IMG/VR virus record: IMGVR_UViG_3300045789_000882
Span: 1 to 37,204 of that record
DNA from: a virus
Strand: one strand, 5' to 3'
DNA length: 37,204 nt
Both the position numbers and the translations under genes were made by a program. Below are positions 17,143 through 25,425 of this stretch, one piece after another (positions within the stretch are counted from its first letter, which is position 1; each line of letters opens with the position of its first letter). The notes beneath the pieces are model-generated. The model saw only the letters and a list, made by a program, of their open reading frames with translations, did not search any database and was not told where the DNA came from.

Positions 17143-18426
17143 CTACTTGCGCGCACCCAGTGCAACGAAGTGAGACTTTTCAAGATCGCTTTTCGCTGAC
17201 TTGATCGGCTTGGTTAGGAACGTTTGGCCACCGACTTTGAATCTCCAGCGGAACGATTTAACGGCTTTGTCAAAATGCAGGTGAATAGATTCTGCGAATT
17301 TTTCAGCGTTGGTACGTTTTGGCATGTAGTAGCCGCGCGGATCGATTAGCTGTACGTCGCCAGCATCGCCTTGCTTTTCTGGATGTTCGTTGAAAATCAC
17401 TGGGCGACCCAGAATCGTTCCCGCTGGACCCTTGGTAATCCCCATATCACGCGATGTGAATAACAGGTTCCCATCTTCATCTTTCAATTTAATCAATTCA
17501 GGCAGTAGATCGTGATTGATTTCCCAATGGCAATGAGCAATAGAGCTTGGCAGCATGCGAGTGAACATTTGCGCGAAGTTATCGATCGTTAACGACCCTG
17601 CCGCCTGACCCGATTCTTTCGAAACCGTTACCAAGGCTTTTGATTTTAAAAACCCTTGTGGCTTGCCTACGCCGTTACCCGTGCGAATAGCTTCGTTAAC
17701 CGCCCAGCGCATTGCGCGTGGTGCTGATTGCAATAAGCGAGCGCCTAAGCGTGGCGCGTCTTCTAACAGGTCTTCTTCTACATTTACGAATACGCTAACG
17801 CCGTGAAGCTCTGCCGTGCCTTGGGTTTCTGAGTTGAACTTAACTGGCGTCATGTCGGTTGAATCGCCGTCCCAATGAACAACAATACCCGCTGCATCCC
17901 ATGGCGTTGTCACGTCTTTTAAGTATTTAACCGAATTTGAATTAGTGGTTTCTGACGTTACCATGCTCATCAAATCGCCTTCGTCTTGTTCAAACAAGGT
18001 GAAGATTTGCTGACGCATTGCAGGTGGTAGTTGAAAGCCCACTTCGCCGCCGTCGGTGCCCATTGCGTTGGCATTACCCGCCATTAGGCGCTGGTCGATG
18101 TGGCCTTGTGATGCGCCATAGACTGCTGAGAAGAATTCGCCAGCGGTTGCCCAGCTTTGCATTGTGTCTTCTTCTGCTTTTGGCTGTTGATTGCCTGCAG
18201 TTTCGTTATTGCCAGACTTACGGCCAACACCTGCGCTTACATCTGTTTCGAACGCTTCGAATTCAGCCGCTTCGTCCATTTTTGCCTTGATCGTTTTACA
18301 ATCGGCTAGGATATCGGTGATTTCTGTTTGCTCTTCTGCAGTAAGATCCCGTGCGCCTGCTGCTGCAGTTGCTTCGATTGCTTTTTTACGCGCCAAGTTG
18401 GCTTTCATTCTCTCGAGTAGAGTCAT
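17143..18426 (-). CDS. Major capsid protein, HK97 fold
   Basis: The 427-residue protein starts with a helical, coiled-coil delta domain (about residues 1-75, LLERMKANLARKKAIEA onward), removed by the phage protease in HK97-type heads. The mature domain follows ('MQSWATAGEFFSAVYG', 'LPPAMRQQIFTLFEQD', 'KYLKDVTTPWDAAGIVVHW', 'GTILGRPVIFNEH', 'RSIGNT'-free A-domain). Length and order match the TIGR01554 group. A linker rich in N/E/Q near 72-88 is the likely cleavage area. AAAGGGAAAAACC before the ATG is a strong ribosome binding site. The protease gene lies upstream and a terminator downstream. Confidence 0.93.
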   Translation of the reverse strand: MTLLERMKANLARKKAIEATAAAGARDLTAEEQTEITDILADCKTIKAKMDEAAEFEAFETDVSAGVGRKSGNNETAGNQQPKAEEDTMQSWATAGEFFSAVYGASQGHIDQRLMAGNANAMGTDGGEVGFQLPPAMRQQIFTLFEQDEGDLMSMVTSETTNSNSVKYLKDVTTPWDAAGIVVHWDGDSTDMTPVKFNSETQGTAELHGVSVFVNVEEDLLEDAPRLGARLLQSAPRAMRWAVNEAIRTGNGVGKPQGFLKSKALVTVSKESGQAAGSLTIDNFAQMFTRMLPSSIAHCHWEINHDLLPELIKLKDEDGNLLFTSRDMGITKGPAGTILGRPVIFNEHPEKQGDAGDVQLIDPRGYYMPKRTNAEKFAESIHLHFDKAVKSFRWRFKVGGQTFLTKPIKSAKSDLEKSHFVALGARK

Positions 18427-18549
18427 GGTTTTTCCCTTTAAGGCTTAAGTCTTCTGGTTTGATTCAGGTTTAGCTAGACGTGAGTGATCCCACAGGCTGA
18501 GTTTCAGTCCGTGCAATCGGTTTAAAAATTTGGTTATTTATTCAACTAG

Positions 18550-19467
18550 TCACTCGATGAGTGATTCAAACTCTGCAAAGGCGGCATTGGTTTTTTCCGC
18601 GAAAGCATTGGTTTCTGCGGTGTTATTTACGTTGCGCTTTGCCAGGCTTTGCAGTGTTGTTTCGGTACTTTGTATGCCATCGATCAAACTACTACTGAGC
18701 GCATCCGTTGCGAACCAAGTGCGGCCATCACCCAGAGCTTTTGCATCTTTTTCTGAGATGCCCCGACCTTCGACAATGACGCTGATGAATTCAGCATAGA
18801 GTTCGTCGACCTGACGCTGGATCTCGGCTTTTTGTGCGTCGGTAACGGGTACGCCGTCTTGGCCTGTTGATTTATGTTCGCCTGTGTCGATGGGCATGAT
18901 TTTAATGCCCATATCTTCGTAGTATTTGCTGGTATCAACTAATACTGTGCGTACACCGATGGAGCCGATGACGTTCATTTTATGGTTTGCGATTATGCTA
19001 TTCGCACCAACAGCAACGTGATAACCGGCACTACACAACGATCCTTCAACCTGCACAACAACCTGCTTATTTTCAGTGGCTAGTTTGATTTCATCACCGA
19101 GCTCGTGCATTCCTGAAACGCTGCCACCTGGTGTATCAGCAATAATCAGAATGTGATCAATGCTTTCATCAAGTCGCGCACTGCGAATAGCCAGCTTTAC
19201 GTGCAGTGAACTGCAAACGTAACTGCTACGCCATGGATATGATTTGAGCATAATGCCGCGCAATGGGATGATTGCGACGTTGTCGTAAACCGAGATGGGC
19301 AATTCTGAACGCTCTGCTTCAAGCGCTGGACCTGCTGAGAATGCTAGGCCTTCTGCTAGTGCTTCTGCTGAGAAGTTTTGCTTTTCTGCAGCTAATAGCG
19401 TTGGCAGCTTGGCCAACTGTGGCACTGAGTTAGCATCTACAGCCCAAACCGGTGATTGTTCAATCAT
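18550..19467 (-). CDS. Prohead protease, S49 (SppA/ClpP-like) family
   Basis: The 305-residue protein has the S49 fold: 'IIADTPGGSVSGM' (about 108-120, oxyanion region), the nucleophile Ser146 in 'SLCSAGYHVA', 'GSIGV' at 168-172, and a candidate base Lys199 in 'GEHKSTGQDG'. S49 head proteases degrade scaffold and trim the capsid delta domain during prohead maturation. The C-terminal tail (about 265-305) is charged and helical and could act as an internal scaffold. It overlaps the portal stop by four bases (ATGA). A 123-base gap separates it from the capsid gene. Confidence 0.92.
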   Translation of the reverse strand: MIEQSPVWAVDANSVPQLAKLPTLLAAEKQNFSAEALAEGLAFSAGPALEAERSELPISVYDNVAIIPLRGIMLKSYPWRSSYVCSSLHVKLAIRSARLDESIDHILIIADTPGGSVSGMHELGDEIKLATENKQVVVQVEGSLCSAGYHVAVGANSIIANHKMNVIGSIGVRTVLVDTSKYYEDMGIKIMPIDTGEHKSTGQDGVPVTDAQKAEIQRQVDELYAEFISVIVEGRGISEKDAKALGDGRTWFATDALSSSLIDGIQSTETTLQSLAKRNVNNTAETNAFAEKTNAAFAEFESLIE

Positions 19468-20756
19468 TTATCTGTTCCTTTATCTTGAGCTGCTTTATCT
19501 TTTCCTGTGTTGCCGTTTTTAACAGCTTGTTCCAGGCTAGACATGTTCATAGGCACTAAACGCAAACCGCCTTGGCCGTTGTCCAGTGGGTTCATATCTT
19601 CAAATGCGCGCACTTCGTCGATGGAGTAAACACCACGATCGAGCATGGTTTTGTAAAACTCTTGACGTGCTTTAAGATCACCCCGCAGCAACGCCGACAT
19701 GTTGATTTTGCTGTAACGGCGCGTATCACGACCGTAAAACTTAAAATCAGTTTCTTGTTCTAATCGAGTAACCCAAGGCAATAATGTATCGGTAACGTGT
19801 TCTATGTTTTGTGATTCGATATTACTGTTGGTGCTACGTTCTAAATCCGCGATTTTATGCGGTTTAACATTGAACCAGCGGCACACTTCATTGATGCCGA
19901 ATTTTCGTGATTCTAAAAACTGTGCTTCGTTGGGTGATATTGAGATGGGTTTAAACTTTTGACCCGGTTCTAATATTTCGATGCCGCCGTGCCTTGCTGA
20001 GCCTTGGTGTTTTTTATTCCAAGAGCTTTTCATGTTTTTAGCGGCGTTCGAATCCCAACCATCTGGCTGCTCACCTGAATCATTCCATTCGATAATGCCG
20101 CCTGGCATTGCTCCGTTGCCAAAGAAGGCTGCGCCAAATTGTTCGGTGGCGAGGCCAAGGCTAAAACATTGCTTGGCGTATTCGACAACGCTATAGCCCT
20201 GTAAACCGTCGTAGCCCATGCCTTTTAAGTGGATGACATCTTTTGCATATAACACGGTGTTTGGGCCGTTGTTTTCTGCAATGTCGAAACATAAGCGACC
20301 GCGACGATCACGATCGGGATTAACGCGTTGCCAGTCGATCCCCCAAATGGCTACAGGATCACCGTGGCGAGTTCGTTCGATTTCGGCCAAGCCGTTGCCT
20401 TGCAGTAATGCGCTGAGTATTAGCTGTTGGCGAAAATCGAAGCTGGTCATTTCGTCGTTCGGGGAACGGTAAAGCAGCCCGTCTAATAACGATCCGTCCG
20501 CCACCTGGCGTATGCCGTTTTTCTTCTCAAAAGCGCGCCAGGGCATCATGGCGATGTGTTCTGATATTACTTTTGTGCAGGCCCAAACTGCTGAATAGGT
20601 TAATGCGCTATCGTGGTCGATGGGCACACCCGCGATAGGTCTACGAAATTGTAGGCCGAACATACCGCCGCCTGTTGATGGGTGGACATCATCGATACTT
20701 GAGCGACGTACCGCATCGATTTGCAGCCCGTTACCAAGGCCATCAAATAGGCTCAT
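19464..20756 (-). CDS. Portal protein, HK97 family
   Basis: The 430-residue protein shows the HK97-type portal pattern: 'SALTYSAVWACTKVISEHIAMMPW' near residue 50-72, 'DGLLYRSPNDEMTSFDFRQQLI' near 88-109, 'VIHLKGMGYDGLQGYS' near 172-187, and 'FGINEVCRWFNVKPHKI' near 285-300. The portal dodecamer forms the DNA entry vertex and docks the terminase. Its start overlaps the small membrane gene (ATGA), so the block from terminase to protease is translationally coupled. The tail region past residue 400 is asparagine/lysine-rich and variable, as is usual. Confidence 0.93.
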   Translation of the reverse strand: MSLFDGLGNGLQIDAVRRSSIDDVHPSTGGGMFGLQFRRPIAGVPIDHDSALTYSAVWACTKVISEHIAMMPWRAFEKKNGIRQVADGSLLDGLLYRSPNDEMTSFDFRQQLILSALLQGNGLAEIERTRHGDPVAIWGIDWQRVNPDRDRRGRLCFDIAENNGPNTVLYAKDVIHLKGMGYDGLQGYSVVEYAKQCFSLGLATEQFGAAFFGNGAMPGGIIEWNDSGEQPDGWDSNAAKNMKSSWNKKHQGSARHGGIEILEPGQKFKPISISPNEAQFLESRKFGINEVCRWFNVKPHKIADLERSTNSNIESQNIEHVTDTLLPWVTRLEQETDFKFYGRDTRRYSKINMSALLRGDLKARQEFYKTMLDRGVYSIDEVRAFEDMNPLDNGQGGLRLVPMNMSSLEQAVKNGNTGKDKAAQDKGTDK

Positions 20757-20947
20757 TGTGTGACTCCTTTCGATTTACCACGCGCAATGATCATGGCCAG
20801 CATTAGGATGATTGATCCTGTGCACAGCATGGCTGGACCACGACCCAATATTTCGTTTACGCCTGCACCGATTAAACCCAGTGAGATTAGAACCATGAAA
20901 TCAAGCTGGTCGAGCGGCATGCGTATCTTTGGTAGTTTTAGTTTCAT
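20753..20947 (-). CDS. Small two-helix membrane protein between terminase and portal
   Basis: A 64-residue protein with a basic N-terminus and two hydrophobic segments (about 17-34 and 39-55), ending in a basic tail. Small membrane proteins of this sort often sit between the large terminase and portal genes in HK97-like phages. Their role is not settled. It overlaps both neighbours by four bases, so it is certainly translated with them. A holin role is possible but less likely than for the candidates at 23634-24457. Confidence 0.72.
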   Translation of the reverse strand: MKLKLPKIRMPLDQLDFMVLISLGLIGAGVNEILGRGPAMLCTGSIILMLAMIIARGKSKGVTQ

Positions 20948-22668
20948 ATTTCACCGTCGGCGTAGATTGATTTTGGTTTTTTCTTGGCTGGCATCAAAAT
21001 CATGATTCCAAGTGCCATGATTAACGACACAACCGGATCGATCTTTTCTTTAATTTTGTCTTTTGCTGGCTTTACGTCACCGGCTGGGTTGATGTCTGCA
21101 ACTAAGTTGCTCATTGCCCAATACAAAAGGCCGTTGTTGTATTCAACAGTTTGATTCAGTACACGCACCATCAGCTCCTTCATAGGCGTACTCATGCTGC
21201 CAAAACCTTGGCCAAATTCGATCATTGGCACACCTTCGGCAATCATGTCGTTTACCAGCTGGTTACTGTTCCAGCGGTCAAACGCTACGCCTTGAACACT
21301 GAAATACCCGCACGCTTTGCGAATATCAGCCTTGATATAGTCGTAATCAACTGTTTCACCTGGCGTAAGTATTAAGCAGCCTTCTTGCACGAACTTTTCT
21401 AGTGATTTATCGCCCTTTTTTAGCCGCCTAGTTAGTGCGCCTTGGGGTAGATAACCACGAGAAAAGGTTTTTGTTTTTCCGCTTTTGACTCTGATCGTAA
21501 ATGATAGAGCCGTTATATCCTCAACAGCTGATAGATCCAGACCGCCCCAGGCATCTGCACCGCGATTTTTACCGCTTGGTTCATCAACCCATGGTTCTTG
21601 GTCGCTGTATTCAAGCTTGCATTTAATGAATGACTCTAAGTTCATCCACTTGGCTTCACCGCGCACTTTGATGTTTAACTTTTTAGTTAAAAATTCAATA
21701 CGTTCGGTTGGGATTTCTTTCGCCATTTTGCACTGTTCGCGCATATCGCTAATACTTACCGAAATACCAAGATTAGGATTGGCTTTGATCCACTCTTCTT
21801 CTTGATCCCATTTTTTAGGATCATCAAGCGCAAATATCATCGCAAAATAGCTGTCGTCTTCGATAACACCTTCAAGAACTTTTACTGCATATTCTTGCTG
21901 ATCTGCATCAACACCATCAGGGATGTAACCCTCTGTTGTGATCGTCCAAATCAATGGCTGCTTACGTGCCCCACGCGCAGATTTAATAACGTCCCAAACG
22001 GCTGAGGTTGGATGCGCATGCAGTTCATCGATCAAACCGAAGTGAACGTTTAAACCATCCATACTTTTTGAATCTTTCGACAGCGCCTGCATTCGCCCAC
22101 GGCTTTGTTTTGCAATAAGCCGATCGGAATACTTTTGCACCATCTTCGATAACTTTGGAGACTGGGCAATCATTGCCTCTGCAGCGTCGTAGAGTTCTTT
22201 TGCTTGATCGCGTTTGGTTGCCGCCGAATAAACACGGGGGCCGCCTTCGTTATCAGCTAACAAACCATAACTTGCGATGAACGCTAACTTTGTCGACTTG
22301 CCGTTTTTTCGCGCGACTTTTTCGTAAGCGATACGGAAACGACGTGTGCCATCCGCTCGCATCCAGCCAAAAACATTAGCAATGATGAAACATTGCCAAC
22401 CTTGCAGCTCAAGCGGTAGCCCAGCAAATTCGCCTTCGTACTGCCTGCAGTAGCCTGAAAACCTAAACACACGCGCAGCGGCATTTTCATCAAAGTAAAG
22501 ACCGCGATCACCGCCCGTTTCTAGATCTCGATACCAGCGCTTAACCGATAATTTTACCCAGCGGCAAGTAACGATCGCGCCACTTTCAACATCAGCAGCA
22601 TAATCGTATGCAAGATCTAAATATTTACGGCCAAGGTCAATTGCAGGAACTGCAGTAACCGCGTTCAT
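20944..22668 (-). CDS. terL: Terminase large subunit
   Basis: The 574-residue packaging ATPase-nuclease has a Walker A-like 'ARKNGKST' (residues 119-126), a Walker B 'LIDELHAH' (212-219, Asp214/Glu215), and nuclease acidic residues in 'GGLDLSAVEDITAL' and 'VAFDRWNSNQLV', with a third in 'KEKIDPVVSLIMALG'. Sequence pattern fits the HK97/P27-type group, which often work with an adjacent HNH protein and cut at cos sites. It overlaps the small subunit stop by ATGA. No frameshift or missing motif was seen, which supports an intact packaging machine. Confidence 0.95.
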   Translation of the reverse strand: MNAVTAVPAIDLGRKYLDLAYDYAADVESGAIVTCRWVKLSVKRWYRDLETGGDRGLYFDENAAARVFRFSGYCRQYEGEFAGLPLELQGWQCFIIANVFGWMRADGTRRFRIAYEKVARKNGKSTKLAFIASYGLLADNEGGPRVYSAATKRDQAKELYDAAEAMIAQSPKLSKMVQKYSDRLIAKQSRGRMQALSKDSKSMDGLNVHFGLIDELHAHPTSAVWDVIKSARGARKQPLIWTITTEGYIPDGVDADQQEYAVKVLEGVIEDDSYFAMIFALDDPKKWDQEEEWIKANPNLGISVSISDMREQCKMAKEIPTERIEFLTKKLNIKVRGEAKWMNLESFIKCKLEYSDQEPWVDEPSGKNRGADAWGGLDLSAVEDITALSFTIRVKSGKTKTFSRGYLPQGALTRRLKKGDKSLEKFVQEGCLILTPGETVDYDYIKADIRKACGYFSVQGVAFDRWNSNQLVNDMIAEGVPMIEFGQGFGSMSTPMKELMVRVLNQTVEYNNGLLYWAMSNLVADINPAGDVKPAKDKIKEKIDPVVSLIMALGIMILMPAKKKPKSIYADGEI

Positions 22669-23135
22669 AAATCTAATGAACCCTGATTTGGGTTTTCCAA
22701 TTTAATAGCCTGGCGAGCGCGAGGCGTCATACCCAGTTGCTGCTCTAGCTTTGCCAACAAGTCAGCAGCCTGCTTTCTCAGCACAGCCTCAACAGACATT
22801 TGGCGCGCACCAGTTGCGAAAACCTGAATCGACTTCATGCCTCTTTCTTTCTGACATTCAGTATTCCAGTGTTGCCACTCGACATACGAAATTACATAAC
22901 GATGAAATACAGACAAATCGATTTCAGAAAGAATCCCAAGATCCGCCAACCTCTGACCCATCTCATCCCACAATTCAGATTCTTTTTTCTTCAAGCCCTT
23001 TGGTTTGTTAGGCAAGCCAGAAAGAACACCCTGGTATAAATCATCAACGCCTTGCGCCGCCCCTGAATTTGTCTTTTGTGAAGCTGCAGATCGCGACTCC
23101 AAAGGGATGATCTGAGCGCTTTTATTGTCAGACAT
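22665..23135 (-). CDS. terS: Terminase small subunit, P27 family-like
   Basis: The 156-residue protein carries the P27-type pattern: 'GLPNKPKGLKKKESELWDEMGQRLADLGILSEIDLSVFHRYV' region near the N-terminal third (a proline-lysine turn, the W-D/E helix, L-x-x-x-D), and 'AVLRKQAADLLAKLEQQLGMTPRAR' near the C-terminus. It recognises the packaging site and loads the large subunit. ATG at 23135 with GAGG seven bases upstream is chosen over an in-frame GTG at 23141. It precedes the large subunit and follows the cos-candidate gap. Confidence 0.88.
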   Translation of the reverse strand: MSDNKSAQIIPLESRSAASQKTNSGAAQGVDDLYQGVLSGLPNKPKGLKKKESELWDEMGQRLADLGILSEIDLSVFHRYVISYVEWQHWNTECQKERGMKSIQVFATGARQMSVEAVLRKQAADLLAKLEQQLGMTPRARQAIKLENPNQGSLDL

Positions 23136-23141
23136 AATCAC

Positions 23142-23225
23142 ACCTCATAATGTATGGAAGGCTTAACCCCCCCCCCTAAAAACTCAACATTTCACACGGA
23201 ACATTAACACTTCGTTCGGGACGAT
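23142..23225. other. Candidate cos region with ten-base C/G homopolymer
   Basis: This gap between the HNH gene and the small terminase gene contains an uninterrupted run of ten C's (23167-23176; G's on the sense strand of the operon). In phages of this type the cohesive-end site usually lies near the HNH and small terminase genes. No defined cos sequence can be recognised by eye, so this is a positional inference. The leader of the small terminase gene also starts here. Confidence 0.35.
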
Positions 23226-23630
23226 TTACCCCTCCAAGGATCGAACCCGCCCCTCCCCTTGAGCACTGAGAACCTTCATACCGATCTGGTTGTGGCACTG
23301 CTGGCAGAGCGCACGCAGGTTGCGCCATTCATAAAACAATTCTGGATGGGACTTAGCTGCTTTGATGTGATCGACCAGTGCTGCAGGACGAACCAAACCA
23401 TTAGCATCACAGTTAGCACACAACGGATTACGCTTGCGAAAGGTGATGCTTAGCTTGCGCCACTTCTCAGTTGAGTAGCGGCGATCAGAGTCAGCACGAC
23501 GACTGTTGTAATCAATCTGGCCTTTCTTCTTACGTAGATCAGCAACAGCTTGATGCTCATCACAGTACGCAGACCTAACCAACTGGCCGCAGCCTGAATG
23601 CTTACAGAACGACGGTGCTTTAACTGGCAT
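23226..23630 (-). CDS. HNH endonuclease, packaging-associated
   Basis: The 134-residue protein has two zinc-knuckle halves, C71-x-x-C74 and C109-x-x-C112, around the HNH core: 'LVDHIKAAK' (Asp87, His88), 'WRNLRALC' (Asn104) and 'CHNQ' (His113). An additional N-terminal Cys/His cluster ('CKHSGCGQLVRSAYCDEH', residues 9-26) may bind another zinc ion. In HK97-like phages such proteins partner with the large terminase for cos cleavage. AGGGG upstream of the ATG is well placed. It sits between lysis and terminase genes, the normal position. Confidence 0.92.
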   Translation of the reverse strand: MPVKAPSFCKHSGCGQLVRSAYCDEHQAVADLRKKKGQIDYNSRRADSDRRYSTEKWRKLSITFRKRNPLCANCDANGLVRPAALVDHIKAAKSHPELFYEWRNLRALCQQCHNQIGMKVLSAQGEGRVRSLEG

Positions 23631-23633
23631 GAG

Positions 23634-23942
23634 TTACCCCTTTAGATTCCAAACAATCACACCCACAACAACCGATGCTATTGCAGATACGAACACCGTG
23701 ATCGTACCGGTGTTGTGATGAGTTCTAACCGAAGACTCACCCACCGTAATTTCTAATTGTCGAACTCTATCCTCGACCTTTTCAACACGAACAAACGCAC
23801 GCTTTAAATCAGAGGTTTGATTATTCTGTCGTTCTTCTAACAAAATCAAACGGTCTAACTTTGAGTTCATTGTGCCCAGCAATTTATACACCGCAGTTAC
23901 CTCTGCGCTATTTGCCGCGCCCTCATCCGCATCGCCACTCAT
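23634..23942 (-). CDS. Coiled-coil protein with C-terminal membrane helix, lysis-associated
   Basis: The 102-residue protein has a predicted coiled coil at about 20-70 (many charged heptads, 'LLEERQNNQTSDLKRAF') and one hydrophobic segment at about 80-99 with a short C-terminal tail (NLKG). This layout resembles XhlA-like or antiholin-like phage lysis accessories. It overlaps the upstream three-helix gene by ATGA and lies next to the HNH gene. A spanin is less likely because there is no lipobox or signal peptide at the start. Confidence 0.58.
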   Translation of the reverse strand: MSGDADEGAANSAEVTAVYKLLGTMNSKLDRLILLEERQNNQTSDLKRAFVRVEKVEDRVRQLEITVGESSVRTHHNTGTITVFVSAIASVVVGVIVWNLKG

Positions 23943-24457
23943 AATAATTTACCCGTTATCTGCTTAGCGATCTGACGATCAGAGAACCACCACGAAAGCG
24001 CTGCTGCTGTCATAGCAACAACGGCCCTAGCGATTAATTCCTGCTGTTCACCCAGTGATGTGAAATAGATAGCGCTGGTTAAAAACACCAGAACAAACGT
24101 TAGCGTCGGCCGTGTAATACGACGCATAAACTCAGCAAACATTAATAATTTATTATCGCCGTCATACGCCGTATCAGATTTATACGATGCTTCTAACGCG
24201 CTGTACTCAGAGACAGATAAATCGCGATCGGCTTCGATCTGCAAATGCTGGTTACGATACTGAGCCTCAGCTTTAATCTGCTCCAACGCATAACGATGTT
24301 CCTTTTCACTCGCAAGAATATCGAGCTTACGAAATTCAACAGACTGCTTATGCTCTTGCTTAGATTTAAAATAACTTAAAATGTTAGAACCTAACGATCC
24401 AATCAGGCCAAGCACACCGCCACTCAATAAAGATTCAAGCATTAGCTGACTCCACAA
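23939..24457 (-). CDS. Holin candidate with three membrane helices
   Basis: The 172-residue protein has a hydrophobic N-terminal helix (about 9-30), a long charged helical region (31-100, 'KSKQEHKQSVEFRKL', 'EHRYALEQIKAEAQYRNQH'), then two hydrophobic helices (about 117-134 and 141-158) and a short basic end. This is the layout of the three-transmembrane holin group seen in marine and environmental phages. It is the best holin candidate. It overlaps the DUF5675 gene by 23 bases and the coiled-coil gene by four, forming a lysis cassette. Function is inferred from topology and position. Confidence 0.6.
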   Translation of the reverse strand: MWSQLMLESLLSGGVLGLIGSLGSNILSYFKSKQEHKQSVEFRKLDILASEKEHRYALEQIKAEAQYRNQHLQIEADRDLSVSEYSALEASYKSDTAYDGDNKLLMFAEFMRRITRPTLTFVLVFLTSAIYFTSLGEQQELIARAVVAMTAAALSWWFSDRQIAKQITGKLL

Positions 24458-24863
24458 TAATTAGATCAAAAGGTTTTTTATTCATAACACGAAAGAATTT
24501 ATTCAATGCCAACCGACTGGCTAAGACGGCTGACTGTCCTGCTAACTTTCCACGCCGACTTCCCAGCGCAATACAACCATTCAGATTGCATCGATAACCT
24601 TTGCGGCTATCACCTGCCCAGTTTGCGGCATGAATTAAAATATGAGAACGACCATCAACACCAGTAACCAAATACACCCAACCAAACCGAGGCGACCGAT
24701 GCCACACACAACGATACTTACCCGCTGGTATTCGTGAATAATTTATTTCGTTATTACGATCAGGCAGCTCAATGGAATGACAAAACAATTTCCAACCAAC
24801 AAATAAACGACCCAGTGTTCCCTCATCCGATTCAGTATCACGATGAAGCACAACAGTTCGCAT
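24435..24863 (-). CDS. DUF5675 protein, endolysin candidate
   Basis: The ATG at 24863 (AAAGAG upstream, nine bases) gives 142 residues. A longer frame to 25016 would cross the terminator at 24927-24974 and is rejected. The DUF5675 pattern is clear: 'FCHSIELPDRNNEINYSRIPAGKYR' region (about 27-51), then 'SHILIHAANWAGDS' and 'NGCIALG' (His78, Asn81, Gly96-Cys97). The H-x-x-N...G-C-I arrangement recalls the catalytic His and Cys of YkuD-type L,D-transpeptidases, so a peptidoglycan-directed role is plausible. No lysozyme, amidase or other lytic gene is present, so this protein probably supplies that function. That last step is inference. Confidence 0.72.
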   Translation of the reverse strand: MRTVVLHRDTESDEGTLGRLFVGWKLFCHSIELPDRNNEINYSRIPAGKYRCVWHRSPRFGWVYLVTGVDGRSHILIHAANWAGDSRKGYRCNLNGCIALGSRRGKLAGQSAVLASRLALNKFFRVMNKKPFDLIIVESANA

Positions 24864-24926
24864 AATTAATCTCTTTAAAAAGACCCAGCCGAAACTGGGT
24901 AAAGGCAGACCATAAATCGTAGGCAT

Positions 24927-24974
24927 AAAAAAACCCGCGAACTTTTTAAATGAATAAAAAATAACGCAGGTTTT
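24927..24974 (-). terminator. Intrinsic terminator between Q-like gene and lysis genes
   Basis: On the minus strand AAAACCTGCG pairs with CGCGGGTTT (one mismatch) around an AT-rich loop, followed by a run of seven T's (complement of 24927-24933). It stands directly before the lysis genes. This is the position of lambda tR', the terminator overcome by Q. Confidence 0.72.
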
Positions 24975-25080
24975 AATAAGTTTCTGTTCAAGCAGAGAAC
25001 CAGAACTAGGAAGCATTTTCCATGAATCGGCAACGTTTGCAATGGCTATTTACAAACGTGCGCAAAATAAATTCAATACG

Positions 25081-25425
25081 CTAGGAGACGCAAGAAGACA
25101 CAAGAAAACCCCTAATTTTAAGGTGAGCTTTATCCTTCTTATTTCTCAAAGTTCGAACACTCATGAACAACGCTTTAGCCTTTTGCTCCATCGTAGAATC
25201 AACCCGAACGTAAATTTCTACAACACAATTACGTAAAGTTTCATCCAAAGACTTCACCGCTCGATCAGTTTCTTCAATCTCAACATCCAATAAAATCTTA
25301 TTGCCAAACGTTTCGCCGCCACGATCCTCAATATCAAAACCTGCAGAACACCGGCGACCTCCTTCAATCTCAGCAGCCATCGATTCACCCCAAATAATTA
25401 AACGATTCTCTATCGAATCAATCAT
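25081..25425 (-). CDS. Q-like late antiterminator candidate
   Basis: A 114-residue protein with a C-terminal helix-turn-helix-like run, 'TMEQKAKALFMSVRTLRNKK', that recalls region-4-type helices of phage Q-like and sigma-like regulators. It lies immediately after dnaB and 218 bases before the first lysis gene, with a terminator in between, as lambda Q does. The N-terminal half ('GFDIEDRGGETFGNKILLDVEI' region) is of unknown fold. It overlaps the dnaB stop by ATGA and has AGGAGA upstream. The assignment is mainly positional; direct homology is not certain. Confidence 0.5.
   Translation of the reverse strand: MIDSIENRLIIWGESMAAEIEGGRRCSAGFDIEDRGGETFGNKILLDVEIEETDRAVKSLDETLRNCVVEIYVRVDSTMEQKAKALFMSVRTLRNKKDKAHLKIRGFLVSSCVS

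Noticed and set aside
24864-25016. N-terminal extension of the DUF5675 gene
   Set aside because: It would run through an intrinsic terminator and has no ribosome binding site, whereas ATG at 24863 has AAAGAG at good spacing.
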